32,401 nt of DNA from an uncultured Thiodictyon sp. (GTDB lineage Bacteria > Pseudomonadota > Gammaproteobacteria > Chromatiales > Chromatiaceae), in assembly GCF_903946935.1 (NCBI RefSeq), contig NZ_CAJAXH010000019.1, positions 1-32,401 of the forward strand, in the 5' to 3' direction. The stretch's first letter is position 1; each line of letters starts with the position of its first letter. A model generated the notes under the pieces. It saw only the letters and a program-made list of their open reading frames with translations, was not told the origin of the DNA and made no database searches. The position numbers and the translations under genes were made by a program. Below are positions 1 to 8,837 of the stretch, in pieces.

Positions 1-3000
1 CACCGGGGACGTCACCCTTGAGTTGCTCGATGCGGCGGGAACGAGGCTGCGTTACGTCTACGGGATTTCAAGCGACGTGACGAAAGAGATCGTCGCGCCG
101 ATCTATGCCGACGGGCTGTATTACCTTCGCGTGTCCGGCTCGGGTAGAGGCGGTTATGCTCTCAATGCCTCTCTACACGAGACGCCCACTCAGACATCTG
201 CTTCTCTAGACCCTTACGACCCCTTGCGGCTCGCCAGCCTGGTTGCCGATCCGGTCGATGTCTCCACCGGCGCTCATGTCCTCACTCGTACCGTCATGCA
301 GATTGACGGTGCCTTATCGCTGGGCGTCAACCTGAACTACAGCTCCCGCGACCCATTGGATAGAGGAGTTGGATTTGGCTGGAGCCACAGCTATCAAATG
401 CAGATGGTTGTCGAGAGCGACGGCTCACTGACCATCTACTGGCCGACAGGGCGTATCACCCGTTACCAAACACCCACCAACGGACTCTATCGAAATATTG
501 ATGGTGACTCGCGTGATGAGATGCGCAGCATCGCTAACGGCTACGAACTGATTGATGAGCGTCATAGTCGCTACACCTTCACCGGCAGCGGAGAGTTGAC
601 GCAGCAGCGCAATAAAACAGGGCTCGCCATTAACTACAGCTACAGCAGTGGTCGGCTCAGTACGGTCACTGAACCCCTGTCGGCTCGATCGATTCACTTC
701 AGCTACAACGGCAGTAACCGACTGTCGACCATCAGCGCTGACGATGCAGGCAGTGTCACCCTAAGCTACGACAGCAATGGGAATCTGGTGACCATTACCG
801 ATGCCATGAACGCCAGCGAACAGTTTAGCTATGATGCAAACCATCGTATCTTGACCGGAACCGACCCGCTCAATGTCATTTTCTTCAGCAACACCTATGA
901 CGTGCAGGGACGGGTGATCGAACAGGAAGATGGCCGCACCGGCAACCTGGCAGGCACCTTCACCTATACCGATAACGGCAACGGCACCACCACTCAGGTC
1001 TACTCTGACCGAACTGGTGCGACCAAAACCTATGTCCACGACAGCCAGTATCGCCTCACCGCACTCACCGACGAACTGGGGTATACCAGCCGATACACTT
1101 ATGATGTTCAGGGCAACCGCATTAGTGAAACGGATGCCAATGGCAACACCACCCATTACTACTACGACATCAATGGCAACCTGATACGCGCTGCCAACCC
1201 CTTTGGCGACAGTACCCATTTCAGCTTTGACGAAAGTGACGATCTGGTCAGCATTACCGGGCCGGATGGGACTAGAACTACATTCAGTTACGACAGCAAT
1301 CACCGATTGACCGCAACGTCTGACCCGTCGGGTGCCGGCACTACCACCGAATACGACAGCGATGGCCTGGTGATCGCCAGCACCAACGAGCGCGGTGGCC
1401 GTACCACCTACACCCTAGTCAACGGGCAGCCGCAAAGCGTTACCGACTCAACCAACCACAGCGTGAGCATGACCTACGACAATGCTGGTCGAGTGCGCAC
1501 CCTGACAGACGGCGATAGCAATGCCACGCAATATCAGTACGACCTGAAAGGCCGAGCGGTTAAAACCATTAACCCGCTCAGCCAGGAAACTGTCAACGTC
1601 TATGACGCCAAAGGACGACTGATCAGCCACACCAATGCGCGTGGATACATCACCACTTATAGCTATGATAATAATGACAAGCTGATCGCAGAAACCAATT
1701 CGCTCAACGGCGTGACGCGCTATACCTACGATGGTGAAGATCGCGTTAAGACCATCACCGATGCGCTCAATCAGGTCACGGCGACCTTTACCTACGACGC
1801 AAAAGGACAAGTAACTTCCATTACTGATGCCCTGAATCGAACAACCCACTTCGGTTACGATAAGGTCGGAAATCAAATCAGTGCAACTGACCCAGCCAAT
1901 CAGACCAGTCAATCGCGTTATGATGCACTGAACCGGGTTATCGAAGAGATTGATGCGCTCAATCGTGAGCAGCGTTATAGCTACGACCAACGGGGCAACC
2001 TCAGTAGCCATACGGCGCCGGGCGAACGCCAGTCGCAATACAACTACGACGCAGTGGGTCGCTTGACCAAAACCACCGACCCATTGGGTGGTACGGTAAA
2101 GCAAGAGTTTGATGCAGCCGGCCAACGCATTCGCCTGGTTGACCCCAACAACCAACCACTCCAACTCAGCTACGATAGCGAAGGAAGGTTGCTGAAAGTA
2201 ACAACCGCCGACGGCCACTTCTGGCAAGCCAGCTACACCTCGCGCGGAGAGATGGCCCAGTTAATCAATGCCCGGAGCCATGTCAGCCAATACGCCTACG
2301 ACAAAGTGCAGCGGCTTTCAGAAACCAGTGAATCGGGCAGCGTTATCAGCTACAGCTACGATGCCAACGGCAATCGCACTCAGGTCACCACAGAACAGGG
2401 CATCTGGAGCTATAGCTACGATGCACTGGACCGTCTCACCAGCCATACCGACCACAATGGTCAGACCCTGCAATATGGCTACGATGCGATCGGTCAACTC
2501 AAGACCCTCACCTATCCCGATGGAAAAATAGTCAATTACAGCTACGACGCGGCCGGGCAGTTAACCCAGGTTACCGACTGGGCCAATCGCACCACCCGCT
2601 ACAGCTACGTCAGCCTGGGCAGACTGCAAACCACTAACCACAGCAATGGTTTGGCCACCCACTACAGCTACGATAGTGGCAATCAACTCCTAACCAAGCG
2701 TACCGTCGACGCCAGCGGTCAGGAATTGATTCGATACGACTACAGCTATGATTCGCGGGGTCAACTCATCCAGGAGAGTGGCTTTGACAGCCTGCAACCA
2801 ATACACGTCGGCGCCAGCATGAGTTATGGCCATGACAATATTCTGACAACGTTCAACAACCAAAAACTCAGCTACGATGCCGATGGCAACATGACGAATG
2901 GCTGGTTGCAGGGAGCTGTGCAAAGTTTCAGTTACGACAACCGTAACCGCTTGACGCAAGTCGGCACGACCAATTATCACTACAACAGCGATAACCACCG

Positions 3001-4096
3001 TATCGCCAGGATTCAGAATGGCAGCGAAGCCCGTTATGTGATCAACCCACTGCCCTCCCTAGAACAAGTGCTGATGGAGACCAATGGCAGCAACACGCCA
3101 ACCGCCTGGAATGTCTACGGCCTGGGACTGATTGGGCGCCAACACAGCGATGGCAGTTACCACACCTACCACTATGACTATCGGGGTAGCACCATAGCGC
3201 TGACCAACAGTAGTGGAGCCATCAGCGATCGCTACTACTACTCCCCCTTTGGACAACGGGTCGGGCAGCAGGGAACCACAGAGCAACCCTTTGCCTACAA
3301 CGGCCGTGATGGCGTATTGACCGATGGCAATGACCTCTACTACATGCGTGCTCGCTATTACAACCCGGATTTTGGCAGGTTCATCAATCGGGATTTACTC
3401 TTGGGTAACCCGACGCAGAGCCAGTCGATAAACCGCTATGCGTATGTGCAGGGTAATCCTGTGATGGCAATAGATCCGACTGGAGAAACTATTGAAAGTG
3501 TAAATCGAGCATTTTTTGGGGCAATGAAAAGCTCCGCGGAGCCATTGATTAGTGATTTACAATTAATTGGGGGGGTAGGAGAAGGCATTGCTAAGAAGTG
3601 GTATCGTAACTTAGTTGAACCTTCGGCTTATTATATTCAGGATACATCGTTGCCTGAATTCAAAAGGGATATGGATAATCTGATAATGAACATTGGCGGC
3701 TTAGGCTGGGATGGCTTAAGAGCAACAGCATGGGCAAGTCAAAGGGCATGGAAGAATAGAGTCGAAATTGGGGGTGGTATAAAGGATTTTAGCATTAAGC
3801 TAATAACCAATATGGATAAATTCCCTGACGCAATGAAAAAATCACTTAAAGATTTGGTTGATGTCGAAGCGCACAAGGAAAGAGTGTTGGCTTTATATGG
3901 TGGAGCGGAATACTTGGTAAAGGGGTATATGTATATGGTCGATAACAACTTGGAGAGACGTGTTGGTAATGCGGTTGGTAGCTTAGTGTATGGAAAAATT
4001 CCTGTTTTGGGACAGATAAACAAGGGGATGTTTGCGCTTGATGCTATAAATGGATACGGGAAAGCGAGAAGTGCCGTCTATGGTTTTTTGAAGTAG
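1..4096 (+). CDS. RHS/YD-repeat protein with variable C-terminus, 5'-partial
   Basis: The reading frame is open from base 2, so the gene starts upstream; the first in-window start-like codon (TTG at 23) is not trusted. The visible N-terminus resembles a pre-peptidase C-terminal (PPC) beta-sandwich (YYLRVSG, YALNASL). A DUF6531-like segment follows (DPVDVSTGAHVL, GFGWSHSY), then roughly 1000 residues of tandem YD repeats of the YDxxGN/YDxxNR type. The RHS core signature YYNPDFGRFINRD lies near residue 1110 (counted from base 23) and NRYAYVQGNPVMAIDPTG ends near 1155. In the family, such proteins form a shell around a C-terminal toxin or effector, exported or surface-displayed. The last ~200 residues (from about base 3487) are AT-richer and unrelated to the repeats, as expected of a swapped tip. 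I see no recognisable nuclease or other catalytic motif there. No immunity-like gene follows directly. Confidence 0.9.
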   Translation, partial: TGDVTLELLDAAGTRLRYVYGISSDVTKEIVAPIYADGLYYLRVSGSGRGGYALNASLHETPTQTSASLDPYDPLRLASLVADPVDVSTGAHVLTRTVMQIDGALSLGVNLNYSSRDPLDRGVGFGWSHSYQMQMVVESDGSLTIYWPTGRITRYQTPTNGLYRNIDGDSRDEMRSIANGYELIDERHSRYTFTGSGELTQQRNKTGLAINYSYSSGRLSTVTEPLSARSIHFSYNGSNRLSTISADDAGSVTLSYDSNGNLVTITDAMNASEQFSYDANHRILTGTDPLNVIFFSNTYDVQGRVIEQEDGRTGNLAGTFTYTDNGNGTTTQVYSDRTGATKTYVHDSQYRLTALTDELGYTSRYTYDVQGNRISETDANGNTTHYYYDINGNLIRAANPFGDSTHFSFDESDDLVSITGPDGTRTTFSYDSNHRLTATSDPSGAGTTTEYDSDGLVIASTNERGGRTTYTLVNGQPQSVTDSTNHSVSMTYDNAGRVRTLTDGDSNATQYQYDLKGRAVKTINPLSQETVNVYDAKGRLISHTNARGYITTYSYDNNDKLIAETNSLNGVTRYTYDGEDRVKTITDALNQVTATFTYDAKGQVTSITDALNRTTHFGYDKVGNQISATDPANQTSQSRYDALNRVIEEIDALNREQRYSYDQRGNLSSHTAPGERQSQYNYDAVGRLTKTTDPLGGTVKQEFDAAGQRIRLVDPNNQPLQLSYDSEGRLLKVTTADGHFWQASYTSRGEMAQLINARSHVSQYAYDKVQRLSETSESGSVISYSYDANGNRTQVTTEQGIWSYSYDALDRLTSHTDHNGQTLQYGYDAIGQLKTLTYPDGKIVNYSYDAAGQLTQVTDWANRTTRYSYVSLGRLQTTNHSNGLATHYSYDSGNQLLTKRTVDASGQELIRYDYSYDSRGQLIQESGFDSLQPIHVGASMSYGHDNILTTFNNQKLSYDADGNMTNGWLQGAVQSFSYDNRNRLTQVGTTNYHYNSDNHRIARIQNGSEARYVINPLPSLEQVLMETNGSNTPTAWNVYGLGLIGRQHSDGSYHTYHYDYRGSTIALTNSSGAISDRYYYSPFGQRVGQQGTTEQPFAYNGRDGVLTDGNDLYYMRARYYNPDFGRFINRDLLLGNPTQSQSINRYAYVQGNPVMAIDPTGETIESVNRAFFGAMKSSAEPLISDLQLIGGVGEGIAKKWYRNLVEPSAYYIQDTSLPEFKRDMDNLIMNIGGLGWDGLRATAWASQRAWKNRVEIGGGIKDFSIKLITNMDKFPDAMKKSLKDLVDVEAHKERVLALYGGAEYLVKGYMYMVDNNLERRVGNAVGSLVYGKIPVLGQINKGMFALDAINGYGKARSAVYGFLK

Positions 4097-4110
4097 CGAA
4101 GCCCGGTAGG

Positions 4111-4241
4111 GTGGGCACGTTGTTTGTGCCCACGCGGACATACCGCGATTGTGATGCGCGATGATGAATCGGCAATGCCGATGCCGTGTGATCGGTGGCG
4201 TGCCGACGATATATTCCGCCCCCGGCGGTGTCGCGTGGGCA
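4111..4241. repeat. Intergenic inverted-repeat element downstream of the RHS gene
   Basis: A perfect 8-bp hairpin (GTGGGCAC, 7-nt loop, GTGCCCAC) occupies 4111-4133. Its right arm plus three bases (4127-4136) is also an exact inverted copy of 4232-4241 (CGCGTGGGCA). Alternative long-range and local stems are therefore possible. The layout fits a non-autonomous palindromic intergenic element and could also stop transcription leaving the RHS gene. There is no gene between 4097 and 4303. Confidence 0.5.
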
Positions 4242-4303
4242 AAAAACCAGGGCTCACCCAACAACAGGGTCGCGCCTGGCCTCCCGACGATGGAGCAAAC
4301 TGA

Positions 4304-4888
4304 ATGAACGTGAACAAGATTGTGGCGATGGCGATTGCCGGGCTGTTGGCGCTGCTGCTTCCCCAAGTGATTTGCGCCGGAACGGTCAGCTATGAATACG
4401 ATGCGCTGTATCGCCTGCTCCGGGTGGCCTATTCGGACGGCCGAAGTATCGATTATAGCTACGACTCCGCTGGCAACCTCACCGGAACGGTCGTGACCGG
4501 CGAGCCCGATCAGGACGGCGACGGTGTGCCGGATGTCAGCGACAACTGCCCGAACGTGCCCAATGCGGACCAGGCCAACCACGACACGGATGCCAACGGC
4601 GATGCCTGCGACACGGACGACGACAATGACGGTGTCCCGGATACGCAGGATGCCTTTCCGTTTGACCCCACCGAGCAGGTCGACACGGATGGTGATGGGA
4701 TCGGTGACCGGGCGGATCTCGACGACGACCAGGACGGCGTGGCGGATGCCAGCGATAATTGCCCTTTGGTCAGCAATCCTAATCAGGCCGATGACGATCA
4801 TGACGGCATCGGAGATGTCTGCGATTCCTCGCGGTTCTGCTGGAAATGTCTGCCAAACCGCGGTGGATGGCGGGCGATCCTGCACTGA
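4304..4888 (+). CDS. Exported YD-repeat/thrombospondin type 3 repeat protein with Cys-Trp-Arg C-terminal tail
   Basis: 194 residues. Residues 1-25 are a signal peptide (basic start, long Leu/Ala core, cleavage probably after VICA). Residues 29-64 are two YD motifs (YEYDALYRL, YSYDSAGNL), like one unit of the RHS protein just upstream. Residues 69-175 are acidic thrombospondin type 3 repeats (DGDGVPDVSDNCP, DNDGVPDTQD, DGDGIGDRAD, DQDGVADASDNCP, DHDGIGDVCD), which bind calcium in this family. The final residues 178-193 read F-C-W-K-C-L-P-N-R-G-G-W-R-A-I-L, nearly the same as the end of the GH44 protein at 29056-31233. No enzymatic domain is visible, so a structural or adhesive surface role is inferred. 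The ATG at 4304 is chosen because it gives a complete signal peptide. Confidence 0.85.
   Translation: MNVNKIVAMAIAGLLALLLPQVICAGTVSYEYDALYRLLRVAYSDGRSIDYSYDSAGNLTGTVVTGEPDQDGDGVPDVSDNCPNVPNADQANHDTDANGDACDTDDDNDGVPDTQDAFPFDPTEQVDTDGDGIGDRADLDDDQDGVADASDNCPLVSNPNQADDDHDGIGDVCDSSRFCWKCLPNRGGWRAILH
4835..4885 (+). other. C-terminal tail motif, copy 1 (FCWxCLPxRGGWRAI)
   Basis: Encodes the last 17 residues of the thrombospondin-repeat protein. It matches the end of the GH44 protein (29059-29106) at F, C, W, C, L, P, R, G, G, W, R, A and I. The two copies use different codons for C, L, P, both G and R, so the match is held at protein level. DNA similarity ends at the stop codons. It lacks the transmembrane helix and basic cluster of PEP-CTERM, GlyGly-CTERM or LPXTG signals. 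Function unknown; a sorting, anchoring or crosslinking signal is inferred. Confidence 0.6.
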
Positions 4889-4902
4889 CAGCAGCCCTGA
4901 AG

Positions 4903-5300
4903 CATGGGGACATCGGCGTGTTCGTAGCCAGCGAACGGGCCGCCGAGCGGGTGCTGGGACGCCTGACGCGGCGGCTGCACCAGCCCTTGACCTGGAAGTC
5001 AACGCCGCCAAGAGCGGCGTACACCGCACCGAGGAGACGGCGTTGCTGGGCTTTCGTATCCACCCGGGTGGACACGTGAGCCCCGCGCCGAAGGCCATCG
5101 AGCGGTTAAAGGACAGGGTGTGCGCGCTGTGGGATGCCCGGCAAAGCGTGACCACCAAGCAACTGCGCGATCAGTGGCAACGCTACATCACCGGATGGTG
5201 GAACTACTACGGCTATGCCAACTGACGCCGCGAGGTGGATGCGCTCTCCGGCTGGATCAGACGGCACATGCGAAAATGCTTCCCCGATCAGGCCGTCGCC
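4903..5300 (+). pseudogene. Decayed group II intron reverse transcriptase/maturase, C-terminal fragment
   Basis: Conserved pieces of a group II intron-encoded protein are spread over two frames. Frame 1 carries DIGVFVASERAAERVLGRL, the strand and helix that normally follow the catalytic YADD, which is degraded to HGD here. After a frameshift near 4990, frame 3 carries LDLEVNAAKSGVHR, LLGFRI and the maturase/X region ending WWNYYGYAN. An in-frame TGA (5223-5225) then interrupts the sequence, which continues as RREVDALSGWIRRHMRKCF, the usual family C-terminus. The N-terminal fingers and palm are missing, and I could not recognise intron RNA domains around it. It is dead and begins 15 bases after the stop of the thrombospondin-repeat gene. 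Confidence 0.75.
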
Positions 5301-5330
5301 GGTAGGCGAGCTGCCGTCCTTGGCCTGGAT

Positions 5331-5945
5331 TCAGGCGTCCCGGTCGGAATGACGCGCCAAGCCCGCGGCATCCTGCGGGCTGTTGATGTTGATGAAGCAA
5401 CCGGGGCGGTCGCTTAAATCGGCCAGGGCGACCCGATGGCGGGCATACCACAGGGTCGGCTTGCGCTCGCCGCCGCCCAAGAAGGCCTCCAGATCGGCGG
5501 CCAGGGCGAGCGGGAGGAGGGCATGGACTGGCTGCATGCGCTGGCCGTCGGTGGCGACCGCAAGCTCGCCGCCTTGATCGCGTAGGGCCTGGACGAGTCG
5601 CTCGACCAGGTCGGGGGCGGGGTAGAGGCCGTCGCAGGGCAGGGTGACGATCCAGTCGGTGCGGGCCGCCCGCAGGGCGCTGCGCACACCGGCGAGCGGT
5701 CCCTGAAAGCCCGGGTCCAGATCGGCGACCACTGGCAGACCATAGCCGGCATAACGCTCGAGGTTGCGGTTGGCGCTGATCAACAGGGTATCGACCTGCG
5801 GGGCGAACGCGGCGATGACCCATTCCACCAGCGGGCGACCGCCGAATGGCCACAGCCCCTTGTCCTGCCCGCCGAGACGGCGCGCTGCACCGCCGGCCAG
5901 GATGACGCCGGTGATGGCGCCGCGGTGAGGGTAGGGGGTCGGCAT
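5331..5945 (-). CDS. mobA: Molybdenum cofactor guanylyltransferase
   Basis: 204 residues, usual MobA length (about 190-215). The enzyme transfers GMP from GTP to molybdopterin-Mo to give the bis-MGD cofactor of DMSO-reductase-family enzymes; it is cytoplasmic. Residues 16-31 hold the nucleotide signature LAGGAARRLGGQDKGL. Further family motifs are DLDPGFQGPLAGV, LPCDG (metal-binding Asp) and the C-terminal FININSPQD, matching the usual F-N-x-N-T/S-P. The ATG at 5945 is chosen because family similarity begins right after it; the upstream extension (to 6092) lies in palindromic repeat sequence. It diverges from mprF. No molybdoenzyme gene is in the window. Confidence 0.9.
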   Translation of the reverse strand: MPTPYPHRGAITGVILAGGAARRLGGQDKGLWPFGGRPLVEWVIAAFAPQVDTLLISANRNLERYAGYGLPVVADLDPGFQGPLAGVRSALRAARTDWIVTLPCDGLYPAPDLVERLVQALRDQGGELAVATDGQRMQPVHALLPLALAADLEAFLGGGERKPTLWYARHRVALADLSDRPGCFININSPQDAAGLARHSDRDA

Positions 5946-6004
5946 CCGGCGATGATCCCAGAACGCGCCGGTGCGCCGCAAGTCGTGGGCACCGCCCCTG
6001 GAGT

Positions 6005-6046
6005 CCAAGGCTTCAGCCTTGGCGTGACACCGCGCAGCGGTGTCAC
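6005..6046. repeat. Two adjacent perfect palindromes (REP/BIME-like)
   Basis: CCAAGGCT-TC-AGCCTTGG (6005-6022) is followed after one base by GTGACACCGC-GCA-GCGGTGTCAC (6024-6046). Both stems are perfect. They lie in the mobA-mprF divergent intergenic region and resemble tandem REP units rather than operators, though a role in either promoter cannot be excluded. Confidence 0.6.
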
Positions 6047-6155
6047 GAGACGGCGACGAAAAGGGGCCGCATTGCGCCGCCCTGCCGGGCATGGGAGCAT
6101 GGCGGTATGCTTATTCGCCACGCGCCGACACGGCTGCGAGTCGCCCAAGGTCACC

Positions 6156-8837
6156 ATGGCCCGTCCCCCCAACCCCCTGCCTATTGAACCCGCCGCGGTA
6201 CCCGCCAGCGCCTCGCGCGATACCAATCGCCGCGCCGCCACGCTGCTCGCCTGGCTGCGCCGCGGCGTGCCGCCGCTGCTGATCGTCGTCACTGCACTGG
6301 CTGCCTGGTATGAGATCAAGGGCTTCGACCTCGGCGCCTTGCAGCGGGGCGTGCGCCGCATCCCCGTGGGCACGCTGCTGGGGCTTCAGGCCCTGGCCCT
6401 GGTCGCGGTCTTCGAGATGGTCCTGTACGACTGGTGGGTCAGCCGCTGGCTCCAGATTCGGCTGTCGGCGGATCGGTTGATCCGCTATAGCTGGGTCGCC
6501 AACACCACCAACAACCTGATCGGGCTGTCGGGGCTCGCGGGCTCCGGCATCCGCATCCTGCTGCTCGGTCGCGACGGGGTGGCGACCCGGATCGCCTCGC
6601 TCTACTCCGGGGTGATCATGCTGTCGGTGCCGGTAGGGCTGTCGGTGCTGGTGCTCGTCGCCCTCGTCCTGGGCCGCGCCGACCTGGTGCCGGGGGTGCT
6701 GCCGCACTGGGCGGTGCTCGCAATCCTGATCGGCTATGCCGCCTATCTGCCGGTGTTCCTGACCCTGGCGGCGAGCCGGACGGTGCTGCACCGGGTCTTG
6801 AGCGGCGCCGCCCACCTCGGCCTCAGCGGGGGGCTCGCGCTGGTCGCGATCTCGGTGCTCGACTGGCTGCTGGCGGTGGCGATCGCCTGGTGCTGCCTGG
6901 CGGCCTGCGGTACCCAGGTCGCCCCTGGGCTCTTTCTGGCCGCCTTCACCTTCGCCGCCACCCTGGGGGTGCTGAGTCTGATCCCCGGGGGGATCGGGGT
7001 CTTCGACGCCTCGCTGCTGGTGATGCTGACGCGCTCCGGGGTCGCGGCCGAGACCGCGGCGGCGGGGCTACTGATCTTCCGCCTGGTCTATTATCTGGTG
7101 CCCTGGCTGATCGGGTTGACGCTCGGGACCGGCCTGTTGACCCAACCCACGGCGCCGCTGGTGGCGCGGATCGCCCAGTTGTGGAAGAGCAATCCACTGC
7201 TCGGCCTGCTGCGCCTGCCGCTGTATCTCATCGCCTCCGTCGGGGTGCGCCTGCTCGGGCTGCTCACCTTCGCTACCGGGCTCGTGCTCCTGATCTCTGC
7301 CGCCTTGCCGGGGGTGGAGGCCCGGGTGGAGCGGCTGCTCACGGTGCTGCCCCTGCCGGCGCTCGAGCTCTCCCACTTCCTCTCGGTGGGGGTTGGCGTG
7401 CTGCTGATCGCCTTGTCGCGGGGCATCGACCAGCAGGTGCGCAGCGCCTATCGGGTGGCGATGCCGCTATTGTTGGCTGGCGCACTGCTCAGTGCGCTGA
7501 AGGGGGCGGCCCCGGGGCAGGCGCTGTTCCTGCTCGCGGTGGCGGGGCTGCTGTGGCAGCGGCGCGACGCCTTCTATCGCCTCTCCTATCCCTTCCTGAG
7601 CCGGCGCAATCTGCTGTGGATGCTGGCCCTGGTGGCCAGCGTGGCGGCCTATGTCCTGCTCGCCCCCTGGGTGGAGGGGGATGCGTTCACCTGGCGCGAG
7701 CTCTGGTTCCAGTCCGAGCCGCACCTGCACGCCGCCCGGTATCTGCGCTCACTGCCGTTGGCGGTGCTGGCCCTGACGGGCTGGCTCGCCTGGGGGACCT
7801 TCCGGATGCCCAGGCCCAAGTTCCCGCCGACCGACGCCGGCGCCCTGACGCAGGCGCGGGACTGGCTGGAGGCCAACAGCGGCGGCACCTTCGCCCATCT
7901 GCTGTTCATGGGCGACAAGCACCTGCTGTATGCCGCGCAAGGGCGCTGCCTGATCCAATACCAGCGGGTGCGTGGGCGTCTGATCGCCCTGGGCGACCCG
8001 ATCGGCGACCCCGCGGCCTTCGGCGAGGCCCTGCTGGAGTTCCGTGACCTGGCCGACCGCCACGACCTGGACCCGGTGTTCTACGAGGTCGCCCACGAGC
8101 ACCTGCACCTCTATCACGACGCCGGTTTTGCGCTGTTCAAGGCGGGTGAGATGGGCCTGGTCGCCGCGGCCGACTTCACCCTCTCCGGCCGGCGTAATCA
8201 GACACTGCGCACCGGGGTCAATCGGGCGATGCGCGACGGGCTGACCGTGGAGCGGTTGGAGCCGCCGCTGGACGAGGCCACCTGGGCGGCGCTCGCCACC
8301 GTCTCCGCCGCCTGGTTGCGCGAGCGGGGCGGGGGTGAGAAGGGCTTTTCTCTGGGTGCCTTCAAGCGCGACTACCTCGCCTGGTCGCCCATCTATGTGG
8401 TGCGGCAGGGACCGCGTATCATCGCCTTTGCCAGCCTCACCCCCTCGTATCGCGGGCGCCTCGAGCTGGGGGTGGACCTGATGCGTCAGGTCCCTGACGC
8501 CCCGACCGGCACCATGGACTTCCTCTTCACCCGGATGATCGAGGGTGCGCAGGCCGAAGGCTACACCTGGTTCAATCTGGGGATGGCGCCCTTGAGCGGC
8601 GTGGGCAAGACCCGCTATGCCCGCGCCGATGAGCGCCTCGCCGGGTTGGCCTATGCCTCGGGCAGCCGTTTGTACAACTACAAGGGTGTGCGCAGTTTCA
8701 AGGAGAAGTTCCATCCGGTGTGGCAGAGCCGCTATATTGCCTATCCGTTGTATCGGCCGCTGCCGACCCTGCTGGTGGATATCGCCGCCCTGATTGCCGG
8801 GGGCTACCGGCAGATTCTCACCAGGCCTGAGTCCTAG
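6156..8837 (+). CDS. mprF: Bifunctional phosphatidylglycerol aminoacyltransferase/flippase (MprF/LpiA family)
   Basis: 893 residues, within the family range. MprF proteins transfer lysine or alanine from aminoacyl-tRNA to phosphatidylglycerol and flip the product outward, lowering surface negative charge and giving resistance to cationic peptides or acid. The N-terminal ~560 residues are a long run of hydrophobic helices (flippase module). The soluble C-terminal third is the DUF2156/GNAT-like synthase domain, with GDPIGDP, FYEV, YRGRLELGVDLMR and, near residues 785-815, FLFTRMIEGAQAEGY-WFNLGMAPLSG. The ATG at 6156 has AAGG six bases upstream. An ATG at 6099 preceded by GGGAG would add 19 residues and remains possible. 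The stop codon TAG lies inside the end of the MITE-like repeat at 8834. The downstream acvB-like gene suggests shared lipid metabolism. Lys versus Ala specificity cannot be read from sequence. Confidence 0.9.
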   Translation: MARPPNPLPIEPAAVPASASRDTNRRAATLLAWLRRGVPPLLIVVTALAAWYEIKGFDLGALQRGVRRIPVGTLLGLQALALVAVFEMVLYDWWVSRWLQIRLSADRLIRYSWVANTTNNLIGLSGLAGSGIRILLLGRDGVATRIASLYSGVIMLSVPVGLSVLVLVALVLGRADLVPGVLPHWAVLAILIGYAAYLPVFLTLAASRTVLHRVLSGAAHLGLSGGLALVAISVLDWLLAVAIAWCCLAACGTQVAPGLFLAAFTFAATLGVLSLIPGGIGVFDASLLVMLTRSGVAAETAAAGLLIFRLVYYLVPWLIGLTLGTGLLTQPTAPLVARIAQLWKSNPLLGLLRLPLYLIASVGVRLLGLLTFATGLVLLISAALPGVEARVERLLTVLPLPALELSHFLSVGVGVLLIALSRGIDQQVRSAYRVAMPLLLAGALLSALKGAAPGQALFLLAVAGLLWQRRDAFYRLSYPFLSRRNLLWMLALVASVAAYVLLAPWVEGDAFTWRELWFQSEPHLHAARYLRSLPLAVLALTGWLAWGTFRMPRPKFPPTDAGALTQARDWLEANSGGTFAHLLFMGDKHLLYAAQGRCLIQYQRVRGRLIALGDPIGDPAAFGEALLEFRDLADRHDLDPVFYEVAHEHLHLYHDAGFALFKAGEMGLVAAADFTLSGRRNQTLRTGVNRAMRDGLTVERLEPPLDEATWAALATVSAAWLRERGGGEKGFSLGAFKRDYLAWSPIYVVRQGPRIIAFASLTPSYRGRLELGVDLMRQVPDAPTGTMDFLFTRMIEGAQAEGYTWFNLGMAPLSGVGKTRYARADERLAGLAYASGSRLYNYKGVRSFKEKFHPVWQSRYIAYPLYRPLPTLLVDIAALIAGGYRQILTRPES

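Noticed and set aside
761-2227. Antisense open frames of 180 and 259 residues inside the RHS gene
   Set aside because: They repeat periodically with the YD repeats and have no start signal or recognisable motif; shadows of the coding strand.
3983-5158. Long leftward frame of 391 residues across the RHS end, the gap and the TSP3 gene
   Set aside because: It crosses the end of the RHS gene, a repeat and a well-supported rightward gene; composition is that of an antisense GC-rich shadow.
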